6,995 bases of DNA from Accumulibacter sp. (GCA_003538495.1 DPSD01000123.1:1-6995); one strand, 5' to 3'; positions 1 to 6,870 are shown, numbered from the stretch's first letter. Made by a program: numbers and translations. Notes: generated by a model not told the origin, from the sequence alone.

Positions 1-1
1 G

Positions 2-400
2 GCCGACTACTACAGCCACTGGTTGAAGATGGGCAACGCCGCCGATACGCCGGTTCCGATCTTCATGGTCAACTGGTTCCGGACCAACGAAAAAGGCGGC
101 TTCGCCTGGCCTGGCTTCGGTGACAATGCACGGATCCTCAAGTGGATCATCGACCGTTGCGAAGGCAAGGTTTCCGCAAGGAAGACGACGCTTGGCTGGA
201 TGCCCAACTACGGGGACATCGACTGGACCGGCGTCGACTTCTCCAAGGAAGAATTCGCCGGCGTGACCAGCCTCGACCAGCAGGCGTGGAAGAGCGAACT
301 CGACGGCGTCAAGGAGTGGTTCACCAAGATGGGCGACAAGTTGCCTCCCAAGCTCGCCGAGATCCGCAACGAACTCGAGAAGGGCTTCCAGGCCGCTTGA
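2..400 (+). CDS. pckG: Phosphoenolpyruvate carboxykinase (GTP), C-terminal part
   Basis: This is the 3' end of a gene whose start lies left of the window: 132 codons are visible of a family that is usually about 600 aa. GTP-dependent PEP carboxykinase interconverts oxaloacetate and PEP plus CO2, linking the TCA cycle and gluconeogenesis in the cytoplasm. The visible part contains the family's guanine-binding segment. NWF (codons near 71-79), GGF (near 95-103) and PGFGDN (near 110-127) carry the three phenylalanines and the asparagine that correspond to F517, F525, F530 and N533 of the animal enzyme, followed by the conserved RILKWIIDR helix. The ATP-type enzyme (PckA) is unrelated in sequence, so the GTP type is clear. 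The reading frame is open from the window edge to TGA at 398-400, and a strong terminator follows at once, so this is the last gene of its transcript. Confidence 0.95.
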   Translation, partial: ADYYSHWLKMGNAADTPVPIFMVNWFRTNEKGGFAWPGFGDNARILKWIIDRCEGKVSARKTTLGWMPNYGDIDWTGVDFSKEEFAGVTSLDQQAWKSELDGVKEWFTKMGDKLPPKLAEIRNELEKGFQAA

Positions 401-423
401 TCACGACGCGGTTTCGGTCGCCG

Positions 424-449
424 AAAAGCCGCCTGCGGGCGGCTTTTTT
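424..449 (+). terminator. Rho-independent terminator after pckG
   Basis: A 10-bp perfect stem (424-433 pairing with 438-447; AAAAGCCGCC with GGCGGCTTTT) has a TGCG loop, and the T run extends to 449. It begins 23 nt after the pckG stop. The A-rich start of the left arm gives a short U tract on the opposite strand too, but no minus-strand gene ends here, so it serves pckG. Confidence 0.9.
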
Positions 450-477
450 GCGCCTCGACCCGCCTTGCGGGTAGACT
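448..477 (+). promoter_or_regulatory. Possible promoter of the aminotransferase gene
   Basis: TTGCGC (448-453) and TAGACT (472-477) are separated by 18 bp, about 33 bp upstream of the ATG at 510. Both boxes are imperfect. The -35 overlaps the T run of the preceding terminator, which fits a gene that must start its own transcript after that terminator. This is inference from spacing and weak consensus only. Confidence 0.3.
458..472 (+). repeat. Small hairpin ACCCGC-CTT-GCGGGT
   Basis: A 6-bp perfect inverted repeat with a 3-nt loop lies directly after the pckG terminator. No T tract follows, so it is not a classical terminator. It lies in the upstream region of the aminotransferase and overlaps the possible promoter there. 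A function is not evident. Confidence 0.35.
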
Positions 478-509
478 GCCTGCTTTTCTCAAACTGCCAT
501 CGCCGAATC

Positions 510-1670
510 ATGCCGACCTTCCCCGCCAGCCGCCTTGCCGACATCGCCCCCTTCCATGTCATGGAGCTGATGGCGCGCGCCAAGACGCTGGAAGCCGAAG
601 GGCGCGACATCATTCACATGGAAGTCGGCGAACCCGACTTCCCGACGCCCGAACCAATTATCGCAGCGGCCCAGGCACAGCTCGCCACCGGCCGCGTGTA
701 CTACACGGCGGCGCTCGGACTGCCCGAACTGCGCCGCGCGATTGCCGCGTTCTATGCCACACGCTACGGGATCAGCGTCCCTGCCTCGCGGATCGTCGTC
801 ACCGCCGGGGCATCGGGAGCGCTGCTGCTGGCCATGGCCTGCCTCTCCGAACCGGCCAGCGAATGGCTGCTGGCCGACCCGGGTTACCCCTGCAACCGCA
901 ACTTCGTGCGCAGCTTCGAAGGGGTACCGGTCGCCGTTCCGGTGCACGCCGAAAACAACTTCCAGCCAACGCTCGCCGACCTCGAACGCTACTGGAACGA
1001 GCACACCGCCGGTGCTCTCCTGGCTTCACCCGCCAACCCCACCGGCACCCTCCTCGACGATGCTTCGCTGGCGGCGATGGCGGAGTTCGTCCGCCAGCAG
1101 GGTGGGCAATTGATCGTCGACGAGATCTATCATGGCCTCACCTACGAACGCGAGGTGCCAACGGCACTGCAATTCGGTGACGACATCTTTGTCGTCCAGA
1201 GCTTTTCCAAATACTTCAACATGACCGGCTGGCGCCTGGGTTGGCTGGTCGTTCCCGAGCGCTTCAGCCGCGACATCGAAAAGCTCGCACAGAATCTCTT
1301 CATCTCACCATCGACGCCAGCCCAGCACGCGGCGCTGGCCGCCTTCGAGCCGGCCACGATCAGCATCCTGGAAGCGAGACGAAACGAATTCCGGCGACGT
1401 CGCGATTTTCTTGCGCCGGCGCTTGCAGACCTCGGCTTCCGCCTGGCGCCAAAGCCGGAGGGTGCCTTCTACATCTACGCCAATTGCGCTGAACTGACCG
1501 ACAACAGCGACCGCTTTGCACGCGAACTGCTCGAATCGGCCGGCGTGGCGATTACGCCCGGACTCGACTTCGGGAGCAACGCGCCGGAAAAGCACTTGCG
1601 TTTTGCGTACACCGCCGGCGTCGAACGCCTGACCGAGGCAGTAGACAGGATCCGCCGATTTATTGGCTGA
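510..1670 (+). CDS. Class I/II PLP-dependent aminotransferase
   Basis: A 386-aa fold-type I aminotransferase that moves an amino group between an amino acid and a 2-oxo acid using pyridoxal phosphate. Visible family marks are MEVGEPDFPTPEP near residues 37-49 (substrate-side N-terminal motif), YYTAALGLPELR (64-75), ANPTG (175-179, with the PLP-contacting N176), VDEIYHGL (203-210, with D204 and Y207), and SFSKYFNMTGWRLGW (231-245). In the last motif K234 is the Schiff-base lysine and R242 the phosphate contact. R364 in the C-terminal domain matches the carboxylate-binding arginine. I chose ATG at 510 because the family motif block begins about 35 residues after it. An in-frame TTG at 465 would add 15 residues from non-coding-looking sequence. 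No good Shine-Dalgarno precedes 510. The family is close to aspartate/alanine/aromatic aminotransferases, but the exact substrate cannot be read from the sequence. It stands alone between a terminator and a convergent operon. Confidence 0.93.
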   Translation: MPTFPASRLADIAPFHVMELMARAKTLEAEGRDIIHMEVGEPDFPTPEPIIAAAQAQLATGRVYYTAALGLPELRRAIAAFYATRYGISVPASRIVVTAGASGALLLAMACLSEPASEWLLADPGYPCNRNFVRSFEGVPVAVPVHAENNFQPTLADLERYWNEHTAGALLASPANPTGTLLDDASLAAMAEFVRQQGGQLIVDEIYHGLTYEREVPTALQFGDDIFVVQSFSKYFNMTGWRLGWLVVPERFSRDIEKLAQNLFISPSTPAQHAALAAFEPATISILEARRNEFRRRRDFLAPALADLGFRLAPKPEGAFYIYANCAELTDNSDRFARELLESAGVAITPGLDFGSNAPEKHLRFAYTAGVERLTEAVDRIRRFIG

Positions 1671-1686
1671 GCGCCCAGGCGCTCAG
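1667..1686. terminator. Bidirectional hairpin at the convergent aminotransferase/ampD ends
   Basis: A perfect 9-bp inverted repeat (CTGAGCGCC 1667-1675 with GGCGCTCAG 1678-1686) spans the whole 12-bp gap between two convergent genes and includes both TGA stops (1668-1670 plus, 1685-1683 minus). With a realistic 4-nt loop the stem is 8 bp and very GC-rich. Neither side has a U tract, so it is not a canonical intrinsic terminator. It could pause polymerase, help a Rho-dependent end, or protect 3' ends. Confidence 0.5.
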
Positions 1687-2261
1687 CGGCGCAAGCCGGA
1701 CAAATCGCCAAGCAAGGCCAGGCGCCGCCAATCAAAGCAGGGACCGGGGTCGGTCTTTCGACCAGGCGAAACGTCACTGTGCCCGACCACCGCTTCGATC
1801 GGGTACTGCGCACACAGCACTTGGATCAGTTCCAGCAGACGGTCGTACTGCACATCCGCGAAGGGCAACTCGTCGCAGCCCTCGAGCTCGATGCCCAGCG
1901 AAAAGTCGTTGCAACGCGGGCGCCCGCTCCAGGACGACACTCCGGCATGCCAGGCTCGCTGCCGACACGAAACGAATTGCAGCAACTCGCCATCGCGGCG
2001 AAGCAGGAAGTGGGCCGACACCTGCAGCGCACCGATCTGCGCAAAGTAGGGGTGGGCGGAGACATCCAGTCGATTGGTGAACAGCCGTTCGATCGCGTCG
2101 CCACTAAACTGTCCTGGCGGCAGGCTGATTGCATGCACAACGATCAGCGTGAGCTGTTCGCCGTCCGGACGCTGATCGCAGTTTGGCGACGCGACCCGGC
2201 GCGCGCCATCCAGCCAGCCGTCGGCATCCCTCCGGAGCGCCAGCGCCCGATACCGGGGCAT
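1683..2261 (-). CDS. ampD: 1,6-anhydro-N-acetylmuramyl-L-alanine amidase AmpD
   Basis: A 192-aa zinc amidase of the amidase_2 family. AmpD cleaves the bond between 1,6-anhydro-MurNAc and L-Ala in imported muropeptides, a cytoplasmic step of peptidoglycan recycling. In many bacteria its loss raises the ligand that induces AmpR-controlled beta-lactamase. Zinc ligands are H43 (in LIVVHAIS), H161 (VVGHSDVSPGR) and D171 (KTDPGPCFDW). E125 (SLGIELEG) and K169 match the catalytic pair E116 and K162 of the E. coli enzyme. VSAHFLLRRDGELLQFV (81-97) and AWHAG (103-107) are also typical. There is no signal peptide, which fits the cytoplasmic AmpD and not a secreted amidase. The ATG at 2261 overlaps the pilR TGA (TGATG), so translation is probably coupled. 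A GTG three bases earlier (2264) would add one residue. GAGGAG (2269-2264), inside the end of pilR, is the only ribosome-site candidate and is unusually close. It is the last gene of the minus-strand operon. Confidence 0.95.
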   Translation of the reverse strand: MPRYRALALRRDADGWLDGARRVASPNCDQRPDGEQLTLIVVHAISLPPGQFSGDAIERLFTNRLDVSAHPYFAQIGALQVSAHFLLRRDGELLQFVSCRQRAWHAGVSSWSGRPRCNDFSLGIELEGCDELPFADVQYDRLLELIQVLCAQYPIEAVVGHSDVSPGRKTDPGPCFDWRRLALLGDLSGLRR

Positions 2262-3631
2262 CACTCCTCGATGCCGAGCCGCTCGATGCGATAGCGCAGC
2301 GAACGGAAACTTACACCAAGCAATCTTGCCGCTGCGGTGCGGTTGAAGGCCGTCTTCGTCAAAGCCTCAAGGATGGCCTGCTTTTCGAGGCGGTTCAGAT
2401 ATTCGTCAAGCGTTTCGCCAGCCCTGCCGACACTGCCGCCAACCGCCGCGACCGGCGCCAGTTGCAGGTCGTCGGTGGCTACCGTACCGTTGGTGCACAG
2501 CGCGGTCGCCCGCTCGAGAATGTTCTCGAGTTCCCGTACGTTACCCGGAAAGCTATACCCGGCCAGCGCACGCAGGGCTTGCGGCTCGATCCGCGGCGCC
2601 GTGCCGCCGCAAATGCGGTGCAGCAGCGCCTCCACCAGCGGCGCCACATCCTCGTGACGCTCGCGCAGCGGCGGCATCCGCAGCTCGATGACGTTGAGGC
2701 GATAGAAGAGATCCTGGCGGAAGAGTCCGTCATCGACGCATCCCTTGAGCGAACGGTGAGTCGCCGAAAGGATACGCACGTCCACCATTTCTTCGGCAGT
2801 GCTGCCGACCTTGCGAACCTTCTTCTCCTGAATCGCGCGCAGCAATTTCACCTGCATCGCCAGCGGCAAGTCAGCTACTTCGTCGAGAAACAGCGTCCCG
2901 CCTTTCGCCGCCTGAAAGAAGCCCTCTCGATCGCTGTCGGCACCGGTAAAGGCACCCTTGCGATAGCCAAAGAACTCGCTCTCCATCAAGTTCTCCGGGA
3001 TCGCCCCACAATTCACCGGCACGAAGGGCGCTGCGTGCCGTGAGCTCTGGTCGTGGATCAAACGCGCCGCGAGTTCCTTTCCCGTTCCCGACTCACCGGA
3101 GATGTAGACCGGCGCCTGACTCCGGGCCAGCTTTTCGATCAATTGACGAACGTGCTCGATCGCTGCCGACTCGCCAATCAATTGCCCGCCAGCGACCAGC
3201 GACCGCTCGTCGTCGGCAACGCCGCCATGCCGCGGCAAGCTGAGCGCCGATTTGATCAAGCTGCGCAACTGCTCGAGGGCGACCGGCTTGGCCAGATAGT
3301 CAAACGCACCGGCTTTCAGCGCGGCTACCGCGTTCTGGGCGCTTCCGAAGGCCGTGATCACCGCTACCGGCGTCTGCCCGTAGCGCTCACCGATCAGCCT
3401 GACGATCTCCAGACCCTCGCCGTCAGGCAGACGCATGTCGGTAATGCACAATTGGTAGTGTTGCCGCTCGAGCAGTCGCCGGGCCTCGGCAATACTCGCC
3501 GCGCAGTCCGCCGACAAGCCCATGCGGGCCACGGTCAGATCGAGAAGTTCACGGATATCCGCTTCGTCGTCGACCACCAGCACCCTTGCCAACTCGCCGC
3601 GCGGGCGACGCTCCGCCTTGACTACTGACAC
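2261..3631 (-). CDS. pilR: Sigma-54-dependent response regulator PilR
   Basis: A 456-aa NtrC-type activator with three domains. The receiver (about 15-130) has acidic D21/D22, phosphoacceptor D65 in CITDMRLPDG, T93 and K115 (YLAKP). The AAA+ sigma-54 interaction domain (about 150-390) has Walker A GESGTGKE (179-186), the sigma-54-contacting GAFTGA loop (226-231) and Walker B GGTLFLDEVAD (244-254). The Fis-type helix-turn-helix is at the C-terminus (about 418-452, TAAARLLGVSFRSLRYRI). In Pseudomonas and relatives PilR, phosphorylated by PilS, switches on the pilA pilin promoter with sigma-54. The name rests on the adjacent PilS-like kinase as well as the domain order, since the family has many similar members. 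All catalytic motifs are intact. The start is GTG at 3631, overlapping the pilS 3' end by 10 nt and preceded by a strong ribosome site. The next in-frame start would cut into the receiver domain. Confidence 0.93.
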   Translation of the reverse strand: MSVVKAERRPRGELARVLVVDDEADIRELLDLTVARMGLSADCAASIAEARRLLERQHYQLCITDMRLPDGEGLEIVRLIGERYGQTPVAVITAFGSAQNAVAALKAGAFDYLAKPVALEQLRSLIKSALSLPRHGGVADDERSLVAGGQLIGESAAIEHVRQLIEKLARSQAPVYISGESGTGKELAARLIHDQSSRHAAPFVPVNCGAIPENLMESEFFGYRKGAFTGADSDREGFFQAAKGGTLFLDEVADLPLAMQVKLLRAIQEKKVRKVGSTAEEMVDVRILSATHRSLKGCVDDGLFRQDLFYRLNVIELRMPPLRERHEDVAPLVEALLHRICGGTAPRIEPQALRALAGYSFPGNVRELENILERATALCTNGTVATDDLQLAPVAAVGGSVGRAGETLDEYLNRLEKQAILEALTKTAFNRTAAARLLGVSFRSLRYRIERLGIEE

Positions 3632-5214
3632 CCTGAAGCCCTCCCCAATAGACAGAAATCGGCACCCGGCCCAGAGCCCTGCAGTTCGAGTTGCGCGCCA
3701 TTGGCGTCACACAACTCGCGCGCAATGTACAGACCAAGACCGGTACCCCGATGATGCGTGGTGAAGAACGGCTCGAATATATGCTCCCGGAATTCCTCGC
3801 CGACACCCTCACCGTCGTCGATCACGTGCAGCTCGACCTGCCCAGCAACTTTGCCGGCGCAGTCCAGCAGGCGAACGCTGCCGGCGACGCGCTGCGAATG
3901 CCGCAGCGCGTTGCCCAGCAGATTCCCCAACACCTGATGAAAATGGGAACGATCGAAGCACAGGGTCGCCCCAGCCGACAAGTCGAGGCGAACCACATCG
4001 GCAGGCAAGCCCTCCTTGGCCAGATATTCCTCGATCAGCGGCGGCAAGGTCGCCCGCAGATCGATCAGTTCCCGATAGATGCGGTCGCGCCGTCCGAGTT
4101 CGAGCACATCGCTGACGATCCGCTCGAGACGCTGGGTATTGTCCAGCATGATGCGCAACAAGCGCTCATAGGCCTCGCCACGCCGCTCTTCACGCAGCAG
4201 TTCGCCAGCGTGACTGATCGCCGAGAGCGGATTGCGAATCTCGTGCGCAATATTGGCCGTCAGGCGCCCCAGTGCAGCCAACTTCATCTGCTGCGCCTGC
4301 TCCTGCAGACGGCCCATGTCCTCGAGGAAAACCAGCACGTCACGTCCCGAGCTCTCGGTCGCCGCAAACCGCGCCCGCAGCCGCAAACCGCTTGCCGGCA
4401 CGCGCACCAGCACCGCATCTTCGCCGCCATTCCGACACCAATCGACGAAATCGAGCGCCAGGTCGGGCGAATACGCGCTCAGCAGGGACTCACCGCCACC
4501 GTCCAGCCCCAACAGTTGCCGGGCGCGCGGGTTGCTCTGCCGGACCCTGCCGTCCCGGCGAAGGACCACCACGCCGTCCTGCATCTCTTCGATGACGCGC
4601 TGGCTGATCACCGTCTGGTTATTCAGATCAACGCCACGCTGGCGCGCCAGCGCCTCGTTGGCGATCACCCGCCGCGCCAGCAAACGGGCGGAAATCGCTA
4701 CCGCAAAAAACCCCGCGCTGAACACGCCGGCGTGAAAAAAACCAGCCGCATCGAAGTCGTTCTGCATAACACGGTAAGAGTGTTCGAAGAGCACCGCCAG
4801 GGTGGCCATCGCGGCATAGAACAACACCAGACGCCCCTGTCCTACCAGACCGGCTCCGGCCAGCGTCACCAGCAGCATCGACCCGAGACCGCTGCCCAGG
4901 CCGCCACCGACATGAATCAAAACGGTCATCACCAGTACGTCGAGCAGCACGCTGGCGGTCAATTGCACGGTCGCGTGCTGCCCATGGCGATACGCCAGGA
5001 CCACCGCCACTGAGGTAGCGACCAGATACAGGCTGGCCAGCGCCAGATGCTGCTGACTCTGGTTCGGGCCGGCAATCGGAAAAACGGAGGGATAAAGCAG
5101 CGCCGACGAAAAGAGCAGCGCGGCAACCGCAAAGCGATAGAGGTTGAAGTAGCGCAGCGACTTCCAGTGCATCTCGGAGAACAGTTCCTCACCGGACTCC
5201 GCGGTGGTCAACAT
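3622..5214 (-). CDS. pilS: Sensor histidine kinase PilS
   Basis: A 530-aa membrane kinase that phosphorylates PilR to control type IV pilin expression. The N-terminus has about six hydrophobic segments (roughly 23-46, 57-75, 83-102, 110-126, 129-145, 159-180) with only short loops, as in Pseudomonas PilS, which senses within the membrane. A PAS-like region follows (about 200-300, MQDGVVVLRRDGRVRQSNPRA). The dimerization/phosphoacceptor motif is AHEIRNPLSAISHAGELL with H324. The ATPase domain has the N box (NLLGNALRHS, N435), G1 (DDGEGVG, 466-472), the F box (EPFFTT, 481-486) and G2 (GTGLGL, 490-495). Every motif needed for kinase activity is present. The ATG at 5214 lies 6 nt after the upstream gene's stop. 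GAGG (5222-5219), overlapping that stop, can serve as the ribosome site, so it is probably coupled to the upstream gene. The 3' end overlaps pilR by 10 nt, typical of a kinase/regulator pair. Confidence 0.94.
   Translation of the reverse strand: MLTTAESGEELFSEMHWKSLRYFNLYRFAVAALLFSSALLYPSVFPIAGPNQSQQHLALASLYLVATSVAVVLAYRHGQHATVQLTASVLLDVLVMTVLIHVGGGLGSGLGSMLLVTLAGAGLVGQGRLVLFYAAMATLAVLFEHSYRVMQNDFDAAGFFHAGVFSAGFFAVAISARLLARRVIANEALARQRGVDLNNQTVISQRVIEEMQDGVVVLRRDGRVRQSNPRARQLLGLDGGGESLLSAYSPDLALDFVDWCRNGGEDAVLVRVPASGLRLRARFAATESSGRDVLVFLEDMGRLQEQAQQMKLAALGRLTANIAHEIRNPLSAISHAGELLREERRGEAYERLLRIMLDNTQRLERIVSDVLELGRRDRIYRELIDLRATLPPLIEEYLAKEGLPADVVRLDLSAGATLCFDRSHFHQVLGNLLGNALRHSQRVAGSVRLLDCAGKVAGQVELHVIDDGEGVGEEFREHIFEPFFTTHHRGTGLGLYIARELCDANGAQLELQGSGPGADFCLLGRASGCQ
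3639..3646 (-). promoter_or_regulatory. Ribosome binding site of pilR
   Basis: GGGGAGGG on the minus strand, 7 nt before the GTG at 3631 and inside the last codons of pilS. This strong purine run decides the GTG start, for which no ATG alternative exists nearby. Confidence 0.75.
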
Positions 5215-5220
5215 AGTGCC

Positions 5221-5457
5221 TCAGGCGTCATCGGATGGTGCGTCGTGCAAATGAGCCGCGCAGCAGTAGTAGCGCCCGTCGGCCAGAATGCTCTCGCTGA
5301 CTGGCTGATTCACCCCACAGCGCGCGCACTGCACCATCCGTTCGGCTTCGCGCTGGACGGTCGGGGTTCCAGCCTCGCCACGCGACGAGGCACGCGACTT
5401 GCGCCAGAGCCACCAGAAAACGCACGCCAGTCCGATCAGTAGGAGGTATTTGCTCAT
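5221..5457 (-). CDS. Small membrane-anchored zinc-ribbon protein (PP0621-like)
   Basis: A 78-aa protein with an N-terminal hydrophobic helix (residues 4-18, LLLIGLACVFWWLW) ending in a basic stretch, a low-complexity linker, and a C-terminal putative zinc-binding knuckle: C44-x2-C47 in VQCARCGV, then C65-C66-x2-H69 (YYCCAAH). From memory it resembles small proteobacterial proteins named the PP0621 family, whose function is unknown; I cannot confirm this by search. The layout predicts a single-pass inner-membrane anchor with a cytoplasmic metal site. It is the first gene of the pilS-pilR-ampD operon, 6 nt before pilS, so a role near the PilS membrane sensor is possible but unproven. The start is ATG at 5457; no strong Shine-Dalgarno is seen. 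It is clearly coding: the frame is compact and its domain pattern is that of a known small family. Confidence 0.8.
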   Translation of the reverse strand: MSKYLLLIGLACVFWWLWRKSRASSRGEAGTPTVQREAERMVQCARCGVNQPVSESILADGRYYCCAAHLHDAPSDDA

Positions 5458-5475
5458 CGCGAGAGATGTTCCGCA

Positions 5476-5493
5476 GAGCGCTCAAGCATAGCA
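5476..5493 (-). promoter_or_regulatory. Candidate extended -10 promoter of the pil operon
   Basis: On the minus strand TGC (5493-5491) precedes TATGCT (5490-5485), an extended -10 box, with a start expected near 5478 and a leader of about 20 nt to the ATG at 5457. No convincing -35 is seen. An 8-bp perfect palindrome GAGCGCTC (5476-5483) covers the expected start site, and two tandem CAGATGC copies lie just upstream. Placement is inferred. Confidence 0.4.
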
Positions 5494-5505
5494 GATGCCA
5501 GATGC
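5492..5505. repeat. Tandem heptamer CAGATGC x2
   Basis: Two perfect head-to-tail copies of CAGATGC (GCATCTG on the minus strand) lie directly upstream of the candidate -10 box of the pil operon, where a -35/-10 spacer would be. They could be an activator or repressor half-site pair, or chance. Confidence 0.45.
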
Positions 5506-5613
5506 AGCCGCAGTGACAGAACCACCCCTCGGGAATGAACGACAAGTGCCGAGCGAGCTACGGGGAGCGTCCGCCCTTGTCATGCGCCGAGGTAGCGCAA
5601 AGGCGAACGCGGG

Positions 5614-5633
5614 CATCGCGATCAGGCGCGATG
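5614..5633. repeat. Hairpin downstream of tRNA-Pro
   Basis: Perfect 7-bp arms CATCGCG (5614-5620) and CGCGATG (5627-5633) enclose a 6-nt loop, 23 bp past the CCA end of the tRNA in its transcription direction. No T tract follows on either strand. It may help end the tRNA transcript or be incidental. Besides this, the gene-free stretch 5458-5655 holds only the candidate pil promoter and the tandem repeat. Confidence 0.35.
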
Positions 5634-5655
5634 TGCGGATCGAAGTGAAGCGGAT

Positions 5656-5732
<77 letters not shown>

Positions 5733-5750
5733 ACCGAGGCGACAACTGCG

Positions 5751-6713
5751 CTAACTGTTCCTAGCGACAGCGAAGAGGCATAATTCTAGCAAGGAATCCT
5801 TGTATTGAGAAGCAGGCACGACATCAAGCGCTGCCGCCGCGAGTTCCGCCTCAACCTGGGCCTTCTGCCGAGCGTAGTCAAGCGCCCCGGTCTCGCGAAT
5901 TGCCGCCAGCACCTCGGGAAAGTCGTCCCGCCCACCGGTCTGTATGGCCCGCCGCACGCAAGCCGCCTGCTCCGGATTGCCATTGCGGAGGACGAAAATC
6001 AGCGGCAGCGTCGGCTTGCCTTCCGCCAGGTCGTCACCGAGATGCTTGCCGGTCTCCAACTCCGCGCCAGAGTAATCGAGCACGTCATCGATCAGCTGAA
6101 ATGCGGTCCCCAGGTGCAGGCCGTAAGTGGCCATTCCCTGCTCGACGACCGCAGCGCCGCCGCCGATGATTGCCCCAAGTTGCGCCGCCGCCTCGAATAA
6201 CTTCGCCGTCTTGTAGCGAATGACCTGCAGGTAGCCATCCTCGTCGATGCCCGCGTCGTGGCAGTTCATCAACTGCAGCACCTCCCCCTCGGCAATGACA
6301 TTCGTCGCATCCGACAGCACCCGCATGATGCGCATGTCGTTGACCGTCACCATCATCTGGAAAGCACGCGAATAGAGGAAGTCTCCGACCAGCACACTGG
6401 CCGAATTGCCGAACATCGCGTTGGCGGTCTCGCGCCCGCGCCGCAGATCGGAACCATCAACGACATCGTCATGGAGCAGGGTGGCCGTGTGGATGAACTC
6501 GACCACCGCAGCGAGTTCGTGATGATGCGCCCCACGGTAAGCCATGGCGCCGGCTGACAGCAGGACCAGAGCCGGGCGCAGCCGCTTGCCCCCGCTCTGC
6601 ACGATGTACTCGGCCACCTGGCGGACCAGGACCACCTCGGAATGGAGGCGCTGGCGGATCACCGCGTCAACGGCGGCCATGTCCGACCCGATCAGCCTGT
6701 ACAACTGCTCCAT
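5751..6713 (-). CDS. ispB: Octaprenyl diphosphate synthase (polyprenyl synthetase)
   Basis: A 320-aa trans-isoprenyl diphosphate synthase that extends farnesyl diphosphate with IPP units to the all-trans side chain of ubiquinone or menaquinone. It carries GGKRLRP (41-47, IPP binding), the first aspartate motif LLHDDVVDGSDLRRG (DDxxD at 82-86), KTAKLFEAA (168-176), the second motif LIDDVLDY (DDxxD at 209-213) and GDDLAEGKPTLPL. These match E. coli IspB (323 aa) closely over the full length. The exact chain length (C40 or another) cannot be fixed by eye. I chose ATG at 6713 because the alignment to IspB begins there; an in-frame GTG at 6737 adds 8 residues unlike the family. The ribosome site is weak (GTGAGA just before the ATG). 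The gene diverges from rplU and is followed by tRNA-Pro. Confidence 0.95.
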   Translation of the reverse strand: MEQLYRLIGSDMAAVDAVIRQRLHSEVVLVRQVAEYIVQSGGKRLRPALVLLSAGAMAYRGAHHHELAAVVEFIHTATLLHDDVVDGSDLRRGRETANAMFGNSASVLVGDFLYSRAFQMMVTVNDMRIMRVLSDATNVIAEGEVLQLMNCHDAGIDEDGYLQVIRYKTAKLFEAAAQLGAIIGGGAAVVEQGMATYGLHLGTAFQLIDDVLDYSGAELETGKHLGDDLAEGKPTLPLIFVLRNGNPEQAACVRRAIQTGGRDDFPEVLAAIRETGALDYARQKAQVEAELAAAALDVVPASQYKDSLLELCLFAVARNS

Positions 6714-6748
6714 TCTCACAACACGGCACCTTCGCACAAAACCCTCGA

Positions 6749-6777
6749 ATCTTAGGCGTCGGCCGGTGTTGCGTCAA
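6749..6777 (-). promoter_or_regulatory. Sigma-70-type promoter of ispB
   Basis: On the minus strand TTGACG (6777-6772) and TAAGAT (6754-6749) are separated by 17 bp. The start is expected near 6742, giving a leader of about 28 nt to the ATG at 6713. Both boxes are close to consensus, and the site lies in a true divergent intergenic region. Confidence 0.65.
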
Positions 6778-6808
6778 GGGAGCGATGCACCAGGTCGATC
6801 GCAAACGT

Positions 6809-6836
6809 TTGACGAAGCAGGAATAACACGTATAAT
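6809..6836 (+). promoter_or_regulatory. Sigma-70-type promoter of rplU
   Basis: TTGACG (6809-6814), a 16-bp spacer and a perfect TATAAT (6831-6836). The start is expected near 6843, leaving a leader of about 38 nt rich in T. This is the strongest promoter in the window, as expected for a ribosomal protein operon. Confidence 0.8.
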
Positions 6837-6870
6837 GCGCGGTTCTTCGTTTTACTTTGTTCAGTTCTTT

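Noticed and set aside
465..509. Upstream TTG start for the aminotransferase
   Set aside because: The 15 extra residues fall in the terminator/promoter region, include half of a hairpin, and are not part of the family's N-terminus.
2183..3043. 286-codon open frame on the plus strand opposite pilR and the start of ampD
   Set aside because: It crosses the antisense of two real genes and shows no domain; its composition is that of an antisense frame.
3691..5013. 440-codon open frame on the plus strand opposite pilS
   Set aside because: It is a shadow of pilS in GC-rich DNA: rich in Gln, Arg and His, no recognisable domain, no ribosome site, while the opposite strand has a full set of kinase motifs.
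5535..5550. Sigma-54-like GGCAC element on the minus strand upstream of the pil operon
   Set aside because: The -24 GG half is present (GGCAC at 5550-5546), but at the required distance the -12 half reads GTTCA instead of TTGCA and lacks the GC dinucleotide.
6714..6737. Upstream GTG start for ispB
   Set aside because: It adds 8 residues unlike the family; the ATG at 6713 aligns with the E. coli IspB N-terminal region and fits the promoter better.
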